Program-made: the position numbers and the translations under genes | Shown: one piece after another, positions 33,270-44,158 of the stretch | Layout: every line of letters begins with the position of its first letter | Position numbering within the stretch: the stretch's first letter is position 1 | NCBI GenBank assembly: GCA_934047225.1 | Contig: OW203985.1 | Location: 6,651,501-6,715,500 of the forward strand | From: Ypsolopha sequella | Lineage: Eukaryota > Arthropoda > Insecta > Lepidoptera > Ypsolophidae | Direction of reading: 5' to 3' | Length of the DNA: 64,000 bases | Notes under the pieces: generated by a model | The model's input: the letters and a program-made list of their open reading frames with translations, nothing else | The model's database searches: none | What the model was told of the DNA's origin: nothing

Positions 33270-35145
33270 TTACTAAAATTAAATTTTTTATGTTTTGGAT
33301 TCACTAGTTTTTAAAAGTAGCTATGGTATTTTAAGAAGAAAACTGTGTATGCTTCACAATATTTCTTCTTATTTTATTGAAATTCCCAAAATAACTAAGT
33401 TATTACTGAAGAAAATATATCTACATATATTTCTAGTCTAGATGACGCATTTCAGCAGAATAAAATATATGCGTTATTTTCTTTGATCTCCACTAAAAGG
33501 CGGTTCTAAAAGGCAAAACGATAGATATCAAAAAGAGAATTCTCAATAAATATTATCAATAAATAACGCTAAAGGTTATCATTTTATGATCCAGTTATTT
33601 CATTTTATCATTTTGAGGAAATATTAATTTTAGGCCTATATGTATACAAGGTGATCACATATTGTAATACAATTATAGTCATAAAAGTTTATTCTTTTTA
33701 TTTGATTAATGTTCAAAAATATATCCATAGAAATTCACCAGTATAAATGTTTAATTTGTTTATGGAGAAAGCTACTTTTTCGACAAAATATTAGAATAAT
33801 ATGATATCTATGCAAAAGCGTCACGCAATAAGTAAGTAAAGTATGTATAATTAGTTTCAATTCTGAAGCATACGATACGACACATTTACGACTATACATG
33901 TCATGTAGTATTTGTGAATGCACAATTAAATTAATACAAAAGTCACCATAAATAAAAAGAACCAGTTAATACCAATTCAGAGTCGCACAATTAGTTTGCC
34001 GTATTTTATACACCATTTTATTTATTGAAAAAATAACGAATACATTATTTAAAAACACAGATGTGTGCGGTATTTTTTATTTTTACGGACTTTGTTCATT
34101 TATAATGGTAGTTGAATCTATATAAAAATGATTAATATCACCTTTTTTTTTCCGAATTTATGATCGTAATACGTTAGTCCCCATCCATTTGATGCAATTT
34201 TTTTTGTTTATGCCAAGTATATTATATATTATGATAAGATATCTATAAAAAGAAACATTAATAGAGTACAAAAATCGTCGGTTATTTTTCTGATGTACAT
34301 AATTTATAAATTTTAACTTTAATAAAAAAAAAAAACTGTGTTGATTTTAGTACTCCTTCTACGCTTTAGTTAGTTTTCTGAGGTCTGCGCCAAGGAGATT
34401 TTTCTAAACAACCTTTATACCAGCAGATATTAAAAAAAAAAAACGGCTGCCTGCAACATTCAATTTCGTAGGACTGGAAATAAGAATTTTCTTATTTTTC
34501 TTATTTTCAATTAAAATCCGCTGAAAACTAACCGATCGCGCATAAATGATATTATTTTACTAACTTTCAGTCCGCACTGCTTATTGATTTAATTACGATT
34601 ATATCTACGATTATATGTTTCCGAGAACACGATAAAAATATAACTCAGTAAGGAAGTATTCATTTCGCCAGATTCCTGGAACTCACTTACATTACTTCAG
34701 ACAGCTTTTATAAAGGCTGCCTTTTAACCAAACCCCGATAATTTTAGAGGTTGTTAAGAACGTTAGTAGAATACATTTTAAATAAAAAATCACTTGTAAA
34801 TTAAATGTATAGTTATCCTAGCCATTTCCATACGGAAGAAGTTCAAAATAGCCCAAAATACTGGGATCACCAATAAAATCAACTTCGTGCGATCTAACTG
34901 ACTTTTCTCTTCAGGTGACAATGATTTATTTAGATTTTACGGAACTCTTTAAGTGGATCTAAAATCACTCTGTATAGCTGAAAATATCAGTCAAGAAGTA
35001 ACTGAATTTTTTTTTCGTTTATCCGTACTTAGATAGATAAGAGTAGATGGAACTTCTCAAAGAATCCTTTTAATTCCAGATTTGCAAAATTGACGTTGAC
35101 GAACGGTGCTCTATTTAAAATTACATGATATAATAATGTAAATTA
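33270..35145. other. No feature recognised
   Basis: About 1.9 kb, very A+T-rich, without believable coding frames or repeat matches. Consistent with intron. Confidence 0.5.
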
Positions 35146-35152
35146 ACTATAT

Positions 35153-35330
35153 ACAACGTGTAACAGAAAGGTTTAACCAAATTTGAAGAGCTTATTCAGT
35201 CAATGGTATAGAACAACTTTTACTATAGTGTCAAACCTGAAATCTCAAAAAAAAATCTGCCCTTCCATACATTTCGGCCGAGCGGCATTGCATTTTCCTA
35301 TGAAGCGAGTCATTTTTTTTTCGATATACA
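35153..35330 (+). repeat. Partial copy of the 21045 MITE family
   Basis: It has the left terminal sequence 'tatacaacgtgtaacagaaa' and the inner 'ccatacatttcggccgagcg' shared with 21045-21195. The right terminal repeat is absent. Confidence 0.75.
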
Positions 35331-35792
35331 TGATTTGATAATTAATTTTAATTTTAAGTAATTTTTTTTTATCGATATACATGATATACATATATTTTCC
35401 ATATACATGATTTCGATATACATACACAAAACAACTTTTTAACAATAATTGTAAAAAATAATCCTTATAATCATTGTAATTACCAGTCAAATGATGTTCT
35501 GATGCCTCCTTCAATAAAGAAAGAGAGAAAGACAGAAGGCCGCAAAACGAAGCATTTACATATATTATACAAATAGTATATCAATGGGTTATCCGGAAAA
35601 ACTCAACAATACTACATATAGTATAGTCATTCGCTCTGACAACTGACAGCAAACAATGAGCTGATGTTTTCAGCGAAAACGATGTAACACTAACTGTAAC
35701 ACACCCGTATTTTTTGCCAAGAAAACTTATTTTCTCCGTTTCGTCTCTGAGCTTCGTTGAGTAACAGAGACATATACTAAATATACGTCGAT

Positions 35793-36266
35793 GTTAAGGG
35801 CCTTACTATTGCCAAATGGGTACTTTCTAAAGCCTACTCCTCGTTTATGGCGAAACCAAAAATAATGAAAAACTGTATTATTAATAATCAACTCTTAGAC
35901 AACATATGCAACATTTTTCTTTTTCATACCACCAAAACTTCCACATGAATTTTTTTTTTACTGCATGGTGTTTTTTGACCTCAAATTCCCTACTGCTCCT
36001 GAGTGGCTTGGCCGATTGAATTCATCTATGCTTTGATAAATAGATAAACTTTATAGCTATAAACATAACATAAGATTATTCAATCGAGTAATCACGTCCA
36101 AGTGAAAAGTATAATTTTCTCCTATTTCGCCCTCTCAAGGACGCAGCGAGCGTCGTAACAGCCACTATGCATTGCGCGCTGATATAAACGTTATTTCAAT
36201 GTCATTTCCGTTGATATTTGTAGTGACAAATATCGAGCTGCTAATTTGACGATGGTAATCGCCTTA
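35793..36266 (+). repeat. ~470 bp repeat E, copy 2
   Basis: Direct copy of 29982-30452 with scattered substitutions and a short insertion ('ttcgccctc') near 36126. Confidence 0.85.
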
Positions 36267-36572
36267 AGTAAATAAAAACATAAATTGCGTAACGTCGTAA
36301 ACCAAGTTTATAGGTTTTGACCACTCTATGTATTACTTAGTTCCAGCTGTTTGTCTTCTGAAAGTAGGCGAGTGGAGTAAACTATGGCCACAGTATTTGT
36401 ACTGTGCTACGGCTCATATATGTAGTTGCGTTGTATCAGTTGTTCGTCCCTTACCGACTTGCGTACATTTTGTGAAGTCCCTGGATACCTTCAGAAGGCT
36501 CCCTAAATTGCAGAGTTTTTGTTTAAATATGCTGGGTCGACTACATACCACAGACGTGTTATACGTCCGTCC

Positions 36573-36860
36573 GTGTTACCCAGTGGCGTGCACAGAACTT
36601 TTAGCTGGAAAAGCAGACAATTGGTCAAGAACAACAATAAAAAAAATATAAAAAAAATGAAATATCACTTTGAAAAAAAAAAGTTTGTATAGGAAATTTT
36701 CACTCTAAACATTGAACAAGGGTAGACATTGTCTACCCTGGCGTCATACAATTTTTTTTTCAAAGTGATATTTAAATTTTTTCATATTTTTTTTATTGTT
36801 GTCCTTGACCAATTGTTTGCTTTTCCAGCAAAAAGTTCTGTGCACGCCACTGGTGTTACC
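36573..36860. mobile_element. hAT-like MITE with long TIRs and 8 bp target duplication
   Basis: The element proper is 36581-36852. Both flanks (36573-36580 and 36853-36860) are 'gtgttacc'. The inverted ends run for about 100 bases, beginning 'cagtggcgtgcacagaactt' and mirrored at the right, with a few mismatches. The centre has another palindrome, 'gggtagacattgtctaccc'. Hallmarks of a non-autonomous hAT element; no coding region. Confidence 0.93.
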
Positions 36861-37104
36861 ACAGATAATATAATACGTGTTTCATATCTGATCAATGTGA
36901 AACTTAAATATATGTTTTTCTAGACCTTTATCTTTGCGTAACATAGCCACTTACCTAATGGATGATTTTCACTGCATAGATTAAATTTTTGAAAATGATG
37001 CTTTATGAAATCATTTTTTAATTTTTCTCTGAAGCGGCTTGACTTTGATGTCTAAAATAAATACTCACAGCAAGAAAATACAGTTCACTAAAATATTTAT
37101 GGAA

Positions 37105-37215
37105 AAAACCGGCCATGTACGAGTCAGACTCGCGTACTTAGGGTTTCGTAATTCGACAGTTTTGGGAATTTTGTCATTTTGCAACCGCTATATTTTTCCT
37201 GTAATCTTTACGTAA
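37105..37215 (+). repeat. Degraded 'gcgagtcggactcgcg' repeat head
   Basis: 'ccggccatgtacgagtcaga' and 'ctcgcgtacttagggtttcg' match the family seen at 1490 and 27763. 'cctgtaatctttacgtaa' at ~37199 also occurs near 13623. Confidence 0.5.
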
Positions 37216-38099
37216 GCACATATTACCATGATTTTTTTCAATATTTTTCGGTCCAGCAGTTTTGGAGACAAACATTTTTTTGTACTTTATTGAGGATTTC
37301 TCGCAATATGTAGATGCAAGTAAATAAAGTTAAACTATATATTTTTACAATCGGCTCTTTAATATTAACAATTTTGAACAATTTCAAATATTTTCAACAA
37401 TTTAAAAATTTTCAAATTTTGTTTTTACTACGTGTTTTTTGGGCAAATTAATATAATTTTTGTGCCAAATTAAATAAGTTCCAGTACATAAAAGGGCATG
37501 TAGAGTACTGGAATTTAGAATACTTAGAATTACTAAGTGTTCTTCACCTCAAAATAAAATTGGAACCTTAAATCATCTTGTTGTCAACTCTTAGACTAGT
37601 TAACCTTTAGAATCCCAAAAAATAAATGTACCGTAACATAAGGGTAAAAGATATCAAAGGTATAATTAGTATCAAATACTTAGGTTTTGTAGAATAAATA
37701 AATATCTTAGCCTTTTCGTACTTTATAAAAACTTCAAATGTTTCGTGGGCATAAAATTTGTTTATTAGCGTAATTCTTTGACCGTTAACATCTTGAGACA
37801 TTTTCTACAATGTTTATTCAAAAGTTTATCTACGCCACAAAGTACCTTTTATGTAATCTACATTTGACAGGCCTTGTGCTCGTAACAACTTTAACTTTGT
37901 TAAAATAACTTTCTAACTATTCCTAACGGCTTGCATACTCAGAAACGCATTCAAAGAGTATTTTCTCCAAGTAACTACCTACTTCAATAGAATTGCAGTG
38001 GAATTATTTTCTATTGGTGTCGATATCAGAATCAAATACCAACCGATTTCTTGCGAATTAATGAAAGTTATGTATGCACATATTTCCAATATATTCAAT

Positions 38100-38557
38100 A
38101 TATCCCGAAACCTTAAAATTATATCTGTACAATAAATATTTTCATCGTAACTTGACTACTATAATAAAATAACTTCAATCAACAATATACAAAGAATAAT
38201 AACTTTTCAAAGCCACTGAATGTGATGAAGTAAACGCTTTTTTAATGAAATGGCAAGCATTTCTTCAAAAACGTCATACAAATGAAAATTACATGTGACA
38301 ATGTTTCAAGCTTTTAATGTTAGGTACACAATTAATTATTTTTATACGAAAAATGTTACTTATTTGTATTTCGCAAAACTCTTAGAAAACTTATCTAATC
38401 TATAAATATATGGTATATATTATAATGTATACAACGTGTAACAGAAAGGTGTAACCATATTTGAAGAGCTTATTCAGTCAATGGTATAGAACAACTTTTA
38501 GTCAAGTTACGATGAAAATATTTATTATACAGATATAATTTTAAGGTTTCGGGATAT
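38100..38557. repeat. 58 bp inverted repeat pair enclosing ~340 bp
   Basis: Arm 38100-38157 is the reverse complement of 38500-38557 with one mismatch. The right arm is directly abutted by a 70 base fragment of the 21045 MITE family (38428-38498). The enclosed sequence has no coding content. Confidence 0.9.
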
Positions 38558-38559
38558 GT

Positions 38560-40175
38560 TTGTGAATAAATAATACACATCTGAAGTTCACAACGAAATA
38601 CATAATTACTCTAGAATAGGTAAAGTTTGTCAACATTTTAAAGATATGAATAAACTTAATAATAAACTAATGATAAACTTAGGATTAGCCAGCTAATCGT
38701 TAGAATAACTGCTAACTAACAGCTAAAAATGTAAAAGCATAGAAAGATATTGAACAATACAGTAATAAATTATTAAATTAATAATTCAAGAAAAAAAAAT
38801 ATTGCAAAGCAGTGTTCGTGGCAAAGGATTTTTGTGGACAAAAAAAGATTTTTGTGTACAAAATTAATTCTATTAAAACTACTTATTCTATTAAACTCAT
38901 CACGCTCCATTCCGCTTCGCTTGGGTCCCTTTATTTATTATATATTAATATAATTAATAGCTCCGCTAGTTGTCAAAACTATTTTTTACTATTAGTTGAA
39001 ATATGACTATATTGTTCGGTTAATCTTATGATTAGCCAGCTAATCTTAAGTTAGTCATCAAATATATCATTAGCCGTGACTATCGATAGTACTATCATAA
39101 TTTATACATAATTATTTATAATTAATTTATAAGACTGATGCCGAACAATAAAGTTCGAAATATATCTCTCTAAATATGTTTTTTAAATTTCTACATACCT
39201 AAATATATATAAATATTATAATGTTAATAACGACAAATAAATCTTTACTCTTTAATATTTATATAATAATTTAAAAGCGTAACGGAAAAACTGCGGGTAA
39301 TAAAGGCTGTTTTACTCAAGTACTGTTTTGATTTGTCAAAAAGGCTTGATGTATTTTCAATATGCCATTTAGACATAAAATAAACACAATAGCTCTTTAC
39401 AAACAATTTATATCTATACAAAGGGAAAGTAAAAGGCCTTTTGAATATAAATTATACACAAGCAAGCCTTCACAATAAAATATCGAGGACGCGAGATGAT
39501 GTTAGCGTTAATGATTCTGATTCCTCAAAGATCTTACCTACTTTTCCAGACTTAGCTGTATGGCAAACCAAAGTAAAAGCTGCAAATTAGAATAAAAAAA
39601 TCAGAATATTTAACTAAATGTCTAGAAATAGCTTAGTTTTCATATGTAAATCAGGTTGCTATGTGTAAATCATAGAGAATCGTACAGACAAAATAGACCA
39701 TCAACAAATATCAAGAATTTTTTGTCGTACATGTTGTAAATTGAAGGCTAAAAATTTTGACAAAATACGATCATACATACAGGATACGATTTAAATCGTA
39801 CGGTAGCCATCGCTGGACAACCGTACTCGACGAACAAAAAGTTCAAGTTTAGCTAAAAACTGCCGCGCTTTTAGCATAAGTTTAAAATTATAGCTTTATG
39901 TAGACATTGCTAGGTATTTATAAGTACAAAAATAGTTCAATGGAATTTCTAGGAATTAAATTGAGCAGACTTTCAATCATTCCCCAATAAATAGCCCCTA
40001 ATAAAAGAAAATAAAAATAAATTAAAAAATAAATTATTCTGTACAGGTTTTTTTTTTATTCTAAGGTGGCAGGACGTTGTCCTAAAAAAATCTAATTTTT
40101 CTGACATTAGTTGCTTTGTTTATGTGTAGCCCATAATTTAATTTTACTGGTAACATTGAAACATCATGAAAAGGA
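38560..40175. other. No feature recognised
   Basis: A+T-rich. 'gattagccagctaat' occurs twice (about 38682 and 39031) in diverged contexts. Nothing coding is seen. Confidence 0.5.
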
Positions 40176-40177
40176 AA

Positions 40178-40350
40178 CCGGTCAAGTGCCAATAGGAATC
40201 ATGCCATGAAAGTACATGCAGTCATGTATGATCAGCTTAGTTTGACGCTTACACGATCAATGAAACTCGATTATCCAAAGGGTCTAATTAAGTTGGTCTA
40301 TTCAATTTATTAATAAGACCTACTTGTGAGTGGAATATCAAGTTTCTAAG
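40178..40350 (+). repeat. Interspersed repeat, degraded copy
   Basis: 'aaaccggtcaagtgcc' and later 'ccaaagggtctaattaagtt', 'agtttctaagtcaatagg' match the family at 27758-28180. Confidence 0.5.
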
Positions 40351-40356
40351 TCAATA

Positions 40357-40757
40357 GGGATCCATACTGCCAAATTATCCCTGTAGATGGCGCATCGTCG
40401 ACCCGGCCATGGAAATCTATCATTTCGGTACATTGTTATGGTTTATGCGTTGTTTATTTTGATTTTCGATTAATTTCTTGCAGTTATGCCTTTGTGTGCC
40501 ATACCGATTGCTTTAATAATGGTGTTAATTTATTCCCAAAAAACCCCATATCAAAAATAAATAACATAATAACAATAACCATTGTATAATAGAATACAGG
40601 TGATAAGTGGAAGTAAAAAAAATGCAAGATATTGGAGAAAAAGAGTAGGGATACCCGAAACACATACAAAAACAAAGTTTGATATAGCCGGACCGTAGTG
40701 TTTATTGGCCGGATCTATGGTAGCGTCATCTGTAATTAGCTTTGCCTGTGGATCCCC
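40357..40757. mobile_element. Possible MITE with imperfect TIRs
   Basis: The left 'gggatccatactgccaaatt', 'gtagatggcgc' and 'gacccggccatgga' are imperfectly mirrored at the right end ('ggatccca' region, 'gatgacgct', 'gatccggccaataa' on the minus strand). The minus-strand frame 40551-40796 crosses it and is probably incidental. Confidence 0.4.
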
Positions 40758-41389
40758 ATTGAAAGTGCCAAGGGTTAAATAGTAGATATAATACAATTTT
40801 AATGAATTTAGTACAAGAGTTGATTATTGCAAAATTTCGCTGATTGCAAAATTTTCAAATCTATTGCTTTAACTATGGATACATGCGTGGGAAAGGTCCC
40901 TACATCGGGCAAAAGCGGAGTTCGGCCGTTCGGAATTCTTACTTTAGATCAAAGTAAATATTAAAATTTCTAAACGAAATAAACACCACTTTCTACTCCA
41001 TAAAATTAAGTGTAAAATCATAAAAAATATGCAAAAAAATTACACAGTGACTTGTGATGTAAATGTTGCAAGAAAGTCAAAATTTTATTAAACTCATATT
41101 ATGAGGTTTTAACTGCACGGAAGTTGATTAAAGCGAATTAGATAATTAAAAGCAAAAGCATTAGAGCAAGACAAAAATTATTAAGTTTTATAAATTTTCT
41201 CCGATTCACAGTGGGCCGAAGGATCTTTTTTTGTCAATATTGTCTACCGACAAAAAACCTTTCTGATTAATTTTATTATCAGCATAATATTCTTTATTTC
41301 CATCTTTCATTTATGTAGTTTTCCATCATATTAATTTCACATTCCTCGGAAATTCATGATTCTCCGTCTCTAAGTGTCTAAATCAATTT

Positions 41390-41460
41390 AAAAGACGTCT
41401 AAAGAACGTCTAAGACGTCTAAAGAACGTCTAAGACGTCTATAGAACGTCTAAGACGACT
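41390..41460. repeat. 20 bp tandem repeat, about 3.4 copies
   Basis: The unit 'aagacgtctaaagaacgtct' starts at 41392, 41412 and 41432 (one base change in the third), with a partial fourth from 41452. Confidence 0.9.
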
Positions 41461-41924
41461 CTCAACTTTTATTAAGTATCCTACGTAGTTTATTAATTAT
41501 TTTATTGTGTGTATTATGCATATTATGTATTTAATATACTGTAATTAAATTAAATAAACTACTTGGTAAATTACTGTAACTAATTAAGTAGTATATAATT
41601 ATTTATGTAACGGTACTCGTATGTATATATCTACTTTTATATTCATCAATATTTTTATATCCCCCGAGGTACAGTTGAAGAAATCTCTTCTTAGAAATAA
41701 CTATATTGTCTTTTACTTATTCATGTTTGTTTTCACTTGTTTGTGTACAAATTAAGAATAATAATTATAATTTGCTTCTTTATTTCAGATAAAACTAGGA
41801 TCAATAAAAAATGGCCACAACGGTGATAAATTCGACGCAAATCATACTTAAAGGAACTTATGATTACTACCTATGGACATTATCATTATCAGGTAAGAAA
41901 ACTAGCAGATTTACAGAACCCACA

Positions 41925-42320
41925 TCTCAATGTTGAGATGCAGGTTCGATCCCCGGCTGGGCATGCCACCAATGAGTTTTTCGGAATTTATGTGCATTGT
42001 ATTTACTTACTTACTTACCACTTGCTGAACGGTGAAGGAAAACGTAAACAATTTGGATGCCTAAAAAGCGTGTATTTGTACCCAAAGTACGGCGATAGGA
42101 CTCACCACCACCCATCCCTAATAATCGTCCGTGAAACACGGGTGTACCGAGTGTGGACTGTGACTTGCATTTCACAGCTCACACTCGGACCACATGACAC
42201 CCCCTATTTATTTCGGGGATTATGTCGTGACGATATTTTTATATTTACGTATATTTATAAATTAAAATTATTTCGGGTGTCGGTCGTGGGTTCAAATCCC
42301 GCAGGGGCACATTTGTGATG
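41925..42320 (+). repeat. tRNA-derived SINE-like composite
   Basis: B boxes occur at ~41942 ('ggttcgatccccg') and ~42289 ('gggttcaaatccc'), each followed by SINE-like body sequence ('cacttgctgaacggtgaagg' after the first). Between them is a hairpin, 42147-42188, with 'ccgagtgtggactgtga' opposite 'tcacagctcacactcgg'. The long frame through this region (41860-42318) follows the repeat and is not a convincing gene. Confidence 0.55.
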
Positions 42321-42387
42321 ATATTCATATTTGTGCCAAAAGTGTAGTTTAGGAAATAATTAGGAAATAAAATTTACATTTGTAATA

Positions 42388-42600
42388 AATTGCCGAAATT
42401 TTCTTACAGATTCATGAGTTCATAATTCCTCTAATTAGCTATTTCTATTATTTGTTTTATGTTTGTAAGTTGATTTCAAGGTTTTACATCTACGTATTAA
42501 ATTTTGTTTTTATTGTCAGTCTGATAACCGAAATTAAATTTTCAAAAACAGTTCGTCCTAAATGCCGTCCATTTCCATAATAAGATTAAAAAAAAATCAA
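42388..42600 (-). repeat. Dispersed repeat C, copy 3
   Basis: It matches 22050-22250 in the same orientation ('attttcttacagattcatga', 'gttgatttcaaggttttaca'). Confidence 0.65.
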
Positions 42601-42669
42601 AAATGTTAGTACCGAAAATTGATTTTTCTTCAAATTCTCAATAGAAAACGGTAACTTAATTTTCATATG

Positions 42670-43670
42670 TAAAGAACTATTATAATTATTAAGTTTTTTG
42701 CAATTTTGCAATCTTAAGTCGCATTAAAGGATAATTTGACAAAGTTATGAATAAAGCACCGGCAAAGAGGAATCCTGTAAAGACGTAGTGATTTATAAAT
42801 CTAAAAAGTTGCAAGGGGAATCTCTGTTCAAAAATAGATGAGTACACACAACCTGCTTTTTCTTGTTGGGAATCCGTCATCAGTTGTTACAATTTATTAT
42901 GAGAATCGACCCGACGATCATGGCGACTCAAAAATTACTTGTTCTTTTGGAAACGCATTTTTTATTGCCTAACATTGTTTGAGAAAAGCATTGTGTATGC
43001 CTTGGCGGAAACGAGTATCGATATTATCAAAATAAAGTGAATATCACGCGCATTTCGCTTTCTTTCTTTTGTTTTATCTGATTATTCAATTTTGTAAAAT
43101 TACTTAGCTACTCTAAATGTCATCTAGTAGTAATTTAAAGGAAGATTCCCAACTCGTCTGTATTCTACTACACCCTTGTTGATAATCGGGCCCTTACTTC
43201 CCTTAGTGAACAATGTACTATTCAAATACAAAATTTCTAGTTCACTGAATTCAAACAAATATTGCAAGAGTCAAAGGAAATTTCCGGGAAAAGGGGAAAA
43301 GTTACTTTGTAGTGTCCTTGTTCAGATATCATTTCGGGCAAGAGAATTGAATGTTAGTATTTTTGTCAGAATCCGTCGTTATTATACTCCATATTAATTA
43401 TGTCTTACCATATACTCAGCCAGGAACGAACCCGATCCGGTCTAGCGGCCAGCACACCGAGGGTTCTGTATATTTATATTTTTTTTATGGGGGTAGAAGA
43501 GATGCTCAACGGAGATGTCAGGAAAAATCGAAGTATTTTTGTCAGAATTGAAACATATCATAATATAAAACATATAAAACAATAAGGTCCAGGCTTAAAC
43601 AAGCAACATTAAACATTCTTTTTAATATCTTATAAATAGGTTAAATGTAAATAGTTTGAATTTTTCCTTT
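42670..43670. other. No gene; one repeat scrap
   Basis: 43147-43235 ('ttcccaactcgtctgt...gtgaacaatgtactatt') is similar to 51928-52012, a dispersed repeat of unknown type. No coding sequence is supported. Confidence 0.4.
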
Positions 43671-43674
43671 TTTT

Positions 43675-43970
43675 TTACCTATAATAATAATTCATTTATT
43701 TCGGCCAACAAAAAGCCATATAACACACACAGTATCTACAATAATGTTAGTAAAAAAAATAAACCTAAAATTGAAAACTGCTTAACCTATTGTTAGTAAC
43801 ATAAACCTATATTTACATATTTTATTTTTCTGTACATGAATCATCGTACAATGGTTCATGTACTGAAAATCGAACCTGCTCGCGAACATGCTCAGGATGC
43901 ACTTGGTGCTGGCCCGAACTCTGCCTACCAAGGATACGCACCGTTTGCGCATGGTCGAAATGTATTAATA
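43675..43970 (-). pseudogene. Possible LINE 3' fragment, antisense
   Basis: 'ataataataattcatttatt' at 43682 looks like an antisense LINE tail. Further right, the minus strand reads 'STMRKRCVSLVGRVRASTK', which resembles a LINE C-terminal region. Weak evidence. Confidence 0.35.
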
Positions 43971-44055
43971 TATTAAATTATTATTACATACGGCTTGAAC
44001 ACTCACGTGTGATTGTTGTTGACTATATGCCAACCGTTTCACTGATACAATTTCG

Positions 44056-44158
44056 GCATTATCAAGGCGAGTGTTGTTCTTAGGACGAAGATGCGGCGTT
44101 CACCGTCGTTGTCAAATGGGCACTGGCAGCTCGCCGATCGGCGGCTGCCAGTGCCCGT
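44056..44158. repeat. Inverted-repeat arm and GC-rich hairpin beside the 44.2 kb element
   Basis: 44056-44085 is the reverse complement, with one mismatch, of 46206-46235. 44119-44157 forms a strong hairpin ('gggcactggcagc' opposite 'gctgccagtgccc' around 'cgccgatcggcg'). Confidence 0.8.

Noticed and set aside
36328..36651. 107-codon plus-strand frame
   Set aside because: Its 3' part runs into the hAT MITE, and the rest shows no domain or conservation that I can recognise.
41390..41460. CRISPR-like array
   Set aside because: The units are contiguous 20-mers without unique spacers, in a eukaryotic setting.
41860..42318. 152-codon plus-strand frame
   Set aside because: It spans SINE-like sequence with B boxes and a hairpin, and the peptide has no recognisable domain.
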